A stretch of 64,000 nucleotides of DNA from Tyto alba (lineage: Eukaryota > Chordata > Aves > Strigiformes > Tytonidae): assembly GCF_018691265.1 (NCBI RefSeq), contig NW_024881322.1:1240001-1304000 (forward strand), written 5' to 3'. The position numbers and the translations under genes were made by a program. Under the pieces are notes generated by a model, which worked only from the letters and a program-made list of their open reading frames with translations, was not told the DNA's origin and did no database searches. Below are positions 38,060 to 46,280 of the stretch, piece by piece. The number at the start of each line of letters is the position of its first letter. Positions within the stretch are counted from its first letter, which is position 1.

Positions 38060-39680
38060 GTGACTACAGAAGGAGTTTGGGAACAAATGTTATAAAGAAC
38101 GGTAACACATTGCCAAGACCAGATGGCAATCACTCAAGAGTTTTGAAGCAATTCAAGGATGAAATAGCTGAATTGCTGAGAGACTTGTGTAACCTTTCAT
38201 TTAAAACAGTCTGGGTACTTAGGACTGGAGAATAACATATGTGATGCAGAGGTCCCAGTGGAGAATTGCAGGAAGACCAGACTGATGTCCATATTGGACA
38301 AACTAATAGAAACTATGAAGAGTTAGCAAGCAACTGCATGAGCATTGTCCTATAAATAACCCACACCAATAGAGTCAGTGGAGCTTTATATAAAAGGCCA
38401 TAATCCTGCTTTTTTTGTGAAGGTGTCTGTCAGCAAGCTTGTGGGGGAGGGTTATCTAGCAAATACAATCTATTCATAATTCTACAAGGCTTTGACAAAA
38501 GCCCTCAGCAAAAGCAGCTTTTAGAGGGAAGGTCTTGCATTATTATAAGATAGGAAGCAGAACAAACAAACGGTTGTTTCAATGGAGGGAGGAACCAAGA
38601 GGAATTTTTCAGGGGTCTGTGCTGGGACCTTCAACATATTCATAAGAGAACCTGGAAATGGTTGAATAGTAGAATAAGAAAGATTGTTGGTGATACCATA
38701 TTTATCAGTCTAGCAAGAGTGCAGGCTGACTGTATGAAGCCTTGGAGCAAAACTGGGAAACAGAATAAAATCTGTAATAAAATGACAGATGATATTTGGT
38801 ACAGCTAAATGCAAAATGAAGGGCAGGGGAAAAAATAATCCTAACTTCACACACAAGATGATGGGGTTTAAACTGGTCTTCAGCACTCAGGAAGTCCTGG
38901 GGCTTTTGTGGGTGGCACCACTGAAAGAACAGTTCAATACCCAGTAGCAGTCAACAGAACAACTCAAATGTTTGGCAATATTAGAAAATGAATACAGAAC
39001 AAAATGTAACACTGTTCTGTAACTGTATAAATCCATGGTTTGACCACCATTTGACTACAGCATGCATTTCTGGTCCCCTCATCTCAATAGATACTTCAGA
39101 CTTTGAGAAGTTTGGCAGAAAGGCAACGAGGATGGATGATCAAGGGCATGAAAGACTTGTCATATTAAAAATAAATGAACAGGCTAAGCACTGCAGTCTG
39201 GAAAAGGGATGACTGGGAGTGATGTGGTATACGGTTACAAAATAAGTATGTTGTGGATGAATAGGAACTGATGTTCAGTGTCTTTTAGTACAAGAACTGG
39301 AGAGCATCAAATAAAGATAACATGAGCCAGGTCCAATACAAACAAAACATCTTGGTTATTCACACAGTAAGCAGTAGACGGCGGAACTTGTTGCTGAATT
39401 ACTTCAGGGTGCTAAAAATTGACATGGGCTCAAAGTGAGACTGCACATGTGCATGGAAGAGAAATAGAGTGAGAATCAAATGTACACTGAAAAAAAACAG
39501 ATCCAAGCCAGGAAGCTCCTGAAGTGGAAGGAATTTGGGCCTGAGAGAAATTTAGGAGGAAGTGTCACAGGTGCTTGTCATTTCTTATTCTTCCTTAGAT
39601 GTCTGTTCATAGATACATTTGGTAGAAGGGCACTTGGGTTAGATGGATAGGTGTTCTGACCCAGCACAGCCATTCAACTG
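38060..39680 (+). mobile_element. Ancient CR1/L3-like LINE, 1.6 kb
   Basis: A long, heavily decayed + strand copy of the old CR1 group. It begins in the reverse-transcriptase region (CCAAGACCAGATGGCAATCA near 38115 corresponds to the PDG segment) and passes through GGGGTCTGTGCTGGGACC near 38612 (the QGSVLGP segment). It then has AAAATGAAGGGCAGGGG and GATGATGGGGTTTAAACTGG near 38860, CAGTCTGGAAAAGGGATGAC near 39192, and AATACAAACAAAACATCTTGG near 39336. It ends with GGGTTAGATGGATAGGTG and TTCTGACCCAGCACAGCC near 39637-39672, the signature 3' end of this group. Frames are broken throughout. It is clearly older than the minus-strand CR1 copies. Confidence 0.85.
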
Positions 39681-41872
39681 GTCTTGTTATATTCATATCC
39701 CCTTCTGACCTGTGGAATAAGCAGATGAATTCTAAGCTTTCAGTGAATGAAACCCCTTTAAAATGCACTGTCCCAAATGGGCACTGCTGGTCAGTTTGGC
39801 TCTCCGGGGAGTAAGTCCTCCACCACATCAATAGCTTTCCTCTAATCTAAGTACAGTTGAGACAGATTTTAAACTCATTTGAACATGAGCCTTCAATGCT
39901 GGAGGATCAGGCTTTCTTGTGGAAATAATTGTATTTCTCTGAATGTAGTGTCAGACTATAGGTGTCTTGTTCACGCTCACCTCAATAAAATTAATTTGTG
40001 ATAGCCACAGTAGAGATCAGGACACCTCAAATGCAGAATTATACTAAATGGCTCAGGTAGGGAGGAATTTTTCTGAGACATTCCAGAGTGATTCAGCTCT
40101 CCCTGAATGTCTTGAGACTAGATAAACAGAGTCTCTTCAACATCTCATCATTACCTTGGAAAGGAAGAGCAGCTAGGACCAGGAGGAAAAGACAGACAAT
40201 GCTAAATCTGCAGGGTAGGGCAGCATGAGAAACACGGAGAACAAAAAAGATATGCAGCATGGTAACTGGCAGAAAATGATCAGTGATAACACAGAAAAAG
40301 ACTGTGAAAGCCTAATCCATTTTCAAGGGCTTTCAATCAAGATTCTCACATTGATACAGACCCAGATTCCAATACTCTTACTCATGTTTAATAACATCTG
40401 TTCTGTCAGATGCCACATAGAAGATATCTCTCAGAAATCACTGAAGCCACCTGAGCTGAGATGCCATTAGCAAGAGTTGGAGATATGGTTGTCACCAAAT
40501 TAACACAGGCCAGAAACAATCTGTGTGTTGAAACCAGTCTCTAATACACTGAAAACTATAAGCGCTCGTTCTTGTGAAATAAAACTAGGGTTTCAGGTGA
40601 ACTCTGTGTTTAAATATCATGTCTCATTTCTTCAAAGAGCTTACAGTCTTCCAAATTCAGAATAAGGAAGATTCTTATTTTTTTAAGGGTCATTTATGTT
40701 AAAGGAAATAGGGTGTGTGTACATTAGGATGATAGGTCAGAGAGAATGAATCTGATGAAACCCACAGGACTTCCACGTCTTGAGTAAAAAGTCAAATCCT
40801 GAAGGAATCCCGTTCCCACTCTACAGTCAACTCTACCCTGTATGTTAGTATTTCTAGCATACCAGCAGTGGTGTGCTCAGGCTTCTGAGCACAGATCTCA
40901 GCTACTGAATTGTGATCCCTTTCCCCCATGGCCATCTGGAATGTTTTTCTTATGAAAATGTTCTAACAACTTTGTGGCAAATGTAGTGGTGATGGGACTG
41001 GGATTCATGGAAAATGCAATGCAGCATAGACAAAAGAAATAGACATGCAGCAGTATATTAAAATTCAGAATCTAAAATTGTTTCTATTTTCAGTTTTCAG
41101 CCCTGCCCCTCCCATGGAAGTTGCCCACTTTACAGTAGCAAACTCGTCCATGAAACAACTCCTGAACCACGACGGTTTTGAGCCCACCTAATGTAAAATT
41201 GGAGGAATTTTACCTACTACCTCCCTTTCTTTTCTAGTCATTCGTATTTTCTTCAACTATTGTCTTCAATTGCACTGAAAGAACGCTCTCTTAATCACTT
41301 CTCGTGAATTTACATCTGTTCTGTGCTGCAAGAAACCCGAATTCTAAATACAATACTTACTATCTACAAGATTATACTATCTTGAAGTCTGACAAAGGAA
41401 TCCTTATACATAGAAATATTGCCTTATGACTGAGAGTTGACTGTAGCTTTAGAAGGTGAGGTTAGGGGCATGAGTGCCTAAAATACCCAAGGAAACAATA
41501 CTTCTCACTGATCTCAGAGTTTATCCTTACCTCATTGTGAGAGGCTTCTGTAATGCTACTGCTGTTTGCCTTTAATATTTGCTTGTCTAAGTCCTCGGGT
41601 GGTGCTAATCCACAATGAGACCTAAACATAATGTGAGACAAAACACGGGTTGCTGCTGAGGCAAGTTACTGCGTGTCCTGATAAGGTTCTGAAGCCAACA
41701 GGATTTGCCCTTATGTCCCTGAAAGGCCTGGTTGGTCTTCCACATCAAACATACATCAGGACATACAACTGCCTAGAGTTGCAACGATAATTTCAAACTA
41801 TAACCATGCCTTGAAGCAACTTCATGCGAACACACGTTCTTGGATTTGCTCTGTGAATCTGAGACACTCGAG
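39681..41872. other. Unique DNA, no gene seen
   Basis: No coding family or repeat is recognised. Open frames are under 82 codons. Confidence 0.5.
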
Positions 41873-42434
41873 TGTAGTGGTGCAGCTCCCACTGCCCCCT
41901 TGGGCCGCTCTGTGCTTGGGGCAATTTCGCCCCCCACCCCGCCGGGGGCTGGGCCACATACCGACCCAAGATGGACTGAGAAAGACAGTGGACCGGGGCG
42001 TTAAGGCACTCCCTTAGCACGCCCGGCTCCTGCCCCCTCCCACTTGGGATTGGTAATGATAAGCAATCACCTCCTGACAGCCGAGTACATCTACACCTGG
42101 GTCGTGGCCCAGAAAGCGCGATGCCAGAACTTAAAAAAATCAAGAAACTCCTGGGAACTGCGCAACTGGGGGAAAGTACCAGAATATTCCGTCACCAAAG
42201 CTGGGCTGAAATGAAAATGTACCTGACAAAAGTCAGTTATATCAGACCCTATAGATAACGACCCTAAGCGAGACTGTTTGAGCTCTCCTGGATTGCAGCG
42301 GGCTGTGATCAGCATCTCCCCTGGGCTGGGATAACTCTCAGACAGAGACTCCTCAGGGTTTAAAGACCATCTGCCAACAAAGCTGATGAGGGGCCAGGAC
42401 AAAGTCAGACTTCTCAAGGCTCAATTACCACCCA
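41873..42434 (+). mobile_element. Probable LTR-like block, boundaries uncertain
   Basis: The block is abruptly GC- and CpG-richer than its flanks. It contains a reverse CCAAT (GGGATTGG near 42048) and TTATATCAGACC near 42237. It also contains a segment GAGACTGTTTGAGCTCTCC then GATTGCAGCGGGCTGTGATC and AGCATCTCCCCTGGGCTGGG (42270-42330). I associate that segment with the R/U5 part of avian ERV LTRs. A possible end CA at 42434 is followed after three bases by TGG, where a tRNA primer-binding site would begin, and then by a GTGAGT. No target duplication is found, and I cannot prove the left edge. It might instead be a different GC-rich repeat. Confidence 0.35.
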
Positions 42435-43848
42435 TTGTGGAATGCTGATACGTTGTGAGTATTTGCTCTAAACTTGAGAAGAGGGAAATTTTAGCTACAG
42501 GCTAGCCTCTTCCATCCACCTCCCTACCTATCTATGTGTTTGAATATGCATGTTCGCCTTCATGAGTGTGGGTGTCTACAAATTTCACTAGATCCAAATA
42601 TTTGTGTGCGTGTACATATGTACATATATATACTTTGATTTAGGGTACCTTGTAGTAAGTTAGTGTGAATCTTGTAATTCTCAAACTTGTAATTAAGTCA
42701 CTGTTTTAATTATAACATATTCTACCAAATCACCTTGTTAATCTTTAAATTGGTCAACCATTAAGTGCTACTAAAATTCAACCTTTTGATCCACATCACA
42801 TCACTAATAAATCTTGAACTGCAGCTAAATCATAACCACGTCCAATATTTTACCTATGACATCAATGAAAGGAAGAAAGGAGCTTAATAGCAACTTCATA
42901 AACTACATTACCTCTGTGAATCCCAAGTGAATCTGATGCAGTTCTTCCTATTAACCTCTGAACTTCAGTGGCTAATATCCTTTGTACAACAGTTGCTTCA
43001 GTATATTAATCACTGACATTTCTATTTTATATTAGCAATTCCAGTGACAGGGTACAAAAAGTACTCAGCCTATCCTGTTTGCAAAGCCAGCCTAAGTACT
43101 TTTTGTCTTTAGCACTGAATATAATTGAGGATGTAGTGGACAAGTGAGGCATCCAGATTCTGCTTGGGCTTGAGCCATCTCTGCGAGAGCAATACACATT
43201 TTTAATGATAAAGGCAACCATGAAGAGAAAAACCTGCCCATATGCTGTTTAATATGGATGTATTGCACGTGGCAATCTCTGCCCCAGGTGTATCTGAGCT
43301 GTTAGAGCAAATAGCTTGTTTCTGATTAACAGCTCATTTTTCTCTCTTAATTACAACCATGTACTTTTTGGAAAAAATCACTTCAGAGACCATTTTAGGA
43401 AAGACAGGCAAGACTGAGAAAGTCAACGCTGGTTGCCCACACACATAGTGTTTCTTCTATGTCCCTGCTTTTGGACATGTGGATGTTTGAGGCATTACCT
43501 GCAGAAGTAATGCTACGGCAAGACTGCTGACTTGTTTGGATAAAGCTCTGAAAGCACATACACTTGTGCTACCTGCAGAAGGCAGCATTTCTAGGAAAGT
43601 AAATATGCTGCACCAGCTTCAGAAAAGAAAGGGCTGAGCCTCATAGATAATCTATCACAATTTTCCTCTTTGACAAAATACAGACAAAAAAGGCAGCCAG
43701 CATGGGTGGAAGGACAGCCAGAAAGCTCAATCAATTAATCCATCAGATAGTCTTTAAAATCTGCCCAGAGACCACTGGCTCCTTCTATTACAATCCCATT
43801 TCCTAACCAGACACTTTGTGCTCAGGCTGTGCTGGGGCGAGGGAGCAT
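42435..43848. other. Unique DNA with a 12-bp-arm hairpin
   Basis: No gene is recognised. It contains an alternating TACATATG/ATATATA patch at 42610-42632 and a perfect inverted repeat at 43054-43106, listed separately. Confidence 0.5.
43054..43106. repeat. Perfect inverted repeat, 12-bp arms
   Basis: ACAAAAAGTACT at 43054-43065 is the exact reverse complement of AGTACTTTTTGT at 43095-43106, with a 29-base loop. A transcript could fold into a short hairpin. It has no T-run terminator context and the stem is too short for a typical microRNA precursor. It may be chance or the core of a decayed inverted-repeat element. Confidence 0.7.
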
Positions 43849-44047
43849 GGGCTCTGCCCTCCCTTCATACACTCAATAAGAGCTTTGAAGAAGACATGCA
43901 CAAGCCCTCCTTAGGGGGAGGGGGGAGATGACAATCACCTGCATGCAACCACAGTAGAAGGTCGGATCCTGTCCCATCTTAGCATGAAAGTCCTTCCCGA
44001 GCTTCAGACAGTGAAGTACTGCAGGAAACCGGGAGGGAGAGGGACAT
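43849..44047. repeat. 200-bp direct duplication, left copy
   Basis: It begins GGGCTCTGCCCTCCCTTCAT and ends GGGAGAGGGACAT. A second copy lies at 46004-46200 in the same orientation, about 85-88% identical by eye, with small indels. Shared landmarks are GGAGATGACAATC, CCTGCATGCAAC, CTGTCCCATCTTAGCATG and GAGCTTCAGACAGTGAAG. Similarity stops sharply on both sides. The 67-codon minus frame 43873-44076 is not preserved in the other copy, so I do not call a gene. Confidence 0.88.
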
Positions 44048-44677
44048 CTCCCACAAGAAAAAGCTTTGATGTTCAAACAATTAATACTAACACCTTTCTC
44101 TTCACAAAGGGTTTGCAGAAAATGTGAGTTATGGTATTATAGAGAGAGGGAGAAATGGTCTCGAGGACTACCTTTAGAGGAATACCCATACTTACATGTG
44201 TGCATCTGTGTGTGCATTATACAGTGAGTCACTAATGCTAATCTCCTTACACCTTCCTACACACAAAGCCTGTGGTATCCCTATCACCATTTCATTGCTT
44301 GAACTTACTGTTTTGCACACGTTGTCACAAGTGAAAGTGAGGTGACCAAAGGGGAATTACACGGTCAAACATAATAAAGCCTATCTCAGGACAAGCACAC
44401 ACACAGGGCATCTTTTCTCTCAAGATTCAGGTTAGTCTTGTGAATTATGAGAGAGGGAAAGAAGGACAAAGGGAAGAAGATAAAAGATAGCATGGTAGCT
44501 CCAATCTGCCTGCTGGGTTTTGCTTACAGTTGTACTTAAATGTGAAATCTCCCCCAAACCAATGGTCACTGGGACCTGTGCAAGGTTTAAAGAGAGAGTG
44601 ACGTAGAGTGTAGACCATACGGGGAGTTTATTTCCCCAGGACCTGCAAAGGCTGATGCAGCCAACACAAAGGAGGTG
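44048..44677. other. Unique DNA left of the provirus
   Basis: Host DNA between the left duplication copy and the provirus. The minus frame at 44432-44767 (111 codons) starts inside the provirus and has no recognisable motif, so I treat it as chance. Confidence 0.5.
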
Positions 44678-44683
44678 GTGAAG
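44678..44683. repeat. Target-site duplication GTGAAG, left copy
   Basis: GTGAAG directly precedes the TG of the truncated 5' LTR and is repeated exactly at 45372-45377 after the CA of the 3' LTR. A 6-bp duplication is the usual size for alpha/betaretrovirus-like (ERVK-type) integrations. Confidence 0.85.
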
Positions 44684-44715
44684 TGTTGGAGAATGGCTCA
44701 GAGACAAGGGTCCTG
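44684..44715 (+). repeat. 5' LTR remnant, first 32 bp
   Basis: It opens TGTTGGAGAATGGCTCAGAG and is identical to 44835-44866. Divergence starts at 44716, which marks the deletion junction; the next base pairs differ (TGCC here, AGCC in the full LTR). Confidence 0.9.
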
Positions 44716-44724
44716 TGCCTTTAG

Positions 44725-45063
44725 CCAGTAGATTGTAAGCCTGCATGCCTGAGTTGTGCCTTGTCATGTATTAAGAAAATCTTCGAACGAACGTTAGCGC
44801 AGGCTCTGCTCGTACAAAAAGAAAAAGGGGGAATTGTTGGAGAATGGCTCAGAGACAAGGGTCCTGAGCCCACCGAGCAGTTGTATGATCAGAGCCTGCT
44901 CTGGCTGCTGATGCTGAGCCTCACTAGGGTTTGCCTGCAGCTGCTCGCAGCTGCTGATACAGGAGGAATGGCAAGGACGCTTCAGCCCTGTGTACCGTGG
45001 TGTGTCGAAAACAGGTTAAGGGGAATTAGGAATAGTGGTCTGAGAAACCCAGTGTTATGGTAA
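44725..45063 (+). pseudogene. Env C-terminal tail remnant running into LTR
   Basis: An open frame with no usable start runs from just after a TAG at 44722-44724 through the polypurine tract and about 230 bases into the LTR before stopping. The first part is Cys-rich then basic and helical. This fits the cytoplasmic tail of a retroviral transmembrane Env subunit, and the position directly upstream of the polypurine tract supports that. The rest is LTR sequence read through. All of the surface subunit, fusion peptide and membrane anchor are absent, so it is a non-functional fragment. Confidence 0.6.
44816..44833 (+). promoter_or_regulatory. Retroviral polypurine tract
   Basis: AAAAAGAAAAAGGGGGAA, one base before the TG of the 3' LTR. 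This is the plus-strand DNA priming site of the former provirus. Its position fixes the left edge of the 3' LTR. Confidence 0.85.
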
Positions 45064-45371
45064 CGGTGGTCTGAGAAACATTGTGTTACGGTACTGTCGT
45101 GTATCGAAAACAAGTCAACAGGAATCAGAAATAGTAGCATGAGAAACTTAGTGTTATGAGCAGCTTGGGCTGTAAGCTAACTGCAAGTAGGTGGACCATG
45201 CGAATACGACCCTCAGAGCTTAAGCCAATCAGCTAGTGACTAGTAGGCATAATAATTATCATTGTCTGTATAAATATATGTACCCTGGGCCAATAAAGAG
45301 GCACACGTTGATTGATGCTCTATCGCCCACACTGAACCCGTCCCGGCGTGTCGTTCGTCCGCGGCCCCGCA
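44835..45371 (+). mobile_element. ERVK-like 3' LTR, 537 bp
   Basis: It runs from TGTTGGAG to CCCCGCA. Signals on the + strand are CCAAT at 45225-45229, TATAAATA at 45269-45276 and AATAAA at 45292-45297. The poly(A) hexamer lies only about 16 bases after the TATA box, hence upstream of the inferred start near 45300. That implies a very short R region, as in alpha- and betaretroviruses. U5 would be roughly 70 bp and is CpG-rich. U3 contains two diverged direct repeats (44992-45059 and 45091-45158) and a third partial unit (45066-45090), probably enhancer duplications. Confidence 0.88.
45225..45297 (+). promoter_or_regulatory. 3' LTR CCAAT, TATA and poly(A) signals
   Basis: CCAAT (45225-45229), TATAAATA (45269-45276) and AATAAA (45292-45297) are all intact and on the + strand. 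If active, the LTR would drive transcription rightwards into host DNA that is CpG-rich for about 130 bases. Confidence 0.75.
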
Positions 45372-45377
45372 GTGAAG
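45372..45377. repeat. Target-site duplication GTGAAG, right copy
   Basis: An exact match to 44678-44683, directly after the LTR's terminal CA. Confidence 0.85.
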
Positions 45378-46003
45378 CCGTGCCAGCACAGCCCGTTCGG
45401 GGCGAGGCAGGCAGCGCTGCACCCTGCCCGCGTGCCCGGAGCTGAGCCACTCACACCGGGTTAGGATGAGGAGCTGGGTGACCGGGCCGAGCTAAACGGC
45501 AGAATGAGAACCAGCACAGAGGCAAGGGCAGACCAGGAGCTCCCTGGTGACGGCACGGGAGCATCAGCAGGGTATCAGCCTCACAGAAGCTGCAGGGGAA
45601 TCCACCCAGGTGACTGCTGCTCTCACCTCTCTCTGTGACAAAGAGGAATACGAGCATTATAGGCTTCATCAGCCTGAACAGAGACGAGCTGCACAGAAGA
45701 CTATGACCAAGAGTAGCTAGCTTCCGGGTGGTCATTTAGCTTCTTCATCGTATATTATTGTAGTCTCTGCATTTTTCATGACCTGCATTCAGTTCTTTTT
45801 TCACTTCTTTCATATGGTGTTATTGCACATGCAGATTCAGTGCTTCCAAGGTTTCTGGGCAGTTGCCTGGGGTGGCACTTGCAAGGGGAAGGCTCCTGCC
45901 CGTAAAAGACCAGTCCGCATTGAAGAAATGGTTCACAGAACATTTCTCCCCGTGTCCATTTCTTAATTACTCACACAGATACTCTAACATCCCGTCCAAA
46001 TAC
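45378..46003. other. Host DNA right of the provirus, CpG-rich at start
   Basis: The first 130 bases are rich in CpG (about a dozen), then composition returns to background. The 94-codon minus frame 45451-45735 has no recognised motif. If the LTR ended later than 45371 the CpG-rich part could belong to it, but the exact 6-bp duplication argues against that. Confidence 0.5.
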
Positions 46004-46200
46004 GGGCTCTGCCCTCCCTTCATACGCTCAGTAAGAGCTTCTGAAGAGGAGATGCATAAGTCCTACTTAAGGAGGGGGGGAGATGACAATCGCCTGCATG
46101 CAACTAACAGAAGGCCTGGACCTGTCCCATCTTAGCATGGAAGCCCCCCCTGAGCTTCAGACAGTGAAGTACTGCGGGAAAACTGGAAGGAGAGGGACAT
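46004..46200. repeat. 200-bp direct duplication, right copy
   Basis: The partner of 43849-44047, same orientation, about 2.15 kb to the right. Frame-disrupting indels relative to the left copy include an extra T near 46040 and a missing base near 46106. Its right neighbour is a C-run at 46268-46280. Confidence 0.88.
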
Positions 46201-46267
46201 TTCTGTCCATCCCCTAGCTGATGTCCATAGCTTCATTTGAGATCTGTCACCTCCTGTGAGAACCGTT

Positions 46268-46280
46268 CCCCCCCCCCCCC
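46268..46280 (-). repeat. C-run
   Basis: Thirteen consecutive C bases followed by GCCCC. The minus strand is a G-run that could stack into a quadruplex and is error-prone in sequencing. Confidence 0.9.

Larger units (their letters stand above)
44684..45371 (+). mobile_element. Near-completely deleted ERVK-like provirus
   Basis: The element begins with 32 bp of LTR (44684-44715), identical to the first 32 bp of the full LTR at 44835-44866. It then jumps to about 119 bp of internal sequence containing the end of env and a polypurine tract, followed by the complete 3' LTR (44835-45371). Exact 6-bp GTGAAG duplications flank the whole unit, so this is one integration. A single large deletion removed most of the 5' LTR, the primer-binding site, gag, pol and nearly all of env. 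It cannot make any viral product except possibly a short tail peptide. The group call rests on duplication size, LTR length and the position of the poly(A) signal upstream of the inferred start site. Confidence 0.85.

Noticed and set aside
41846..42471. ATTTGCTCT on both sides of the LTR-like block as a target duplication
   Set aside because: The sequence between the two copies does not begin with TG and end with CA, so a 9-base match over 600 bp is taken as chance.
43873..44076. 67-codon minus frame with several Cys residues
   Set aside because: The frame is broken by indels in the duplicate copy at 46004-46200, so there is no sign of selection on it.
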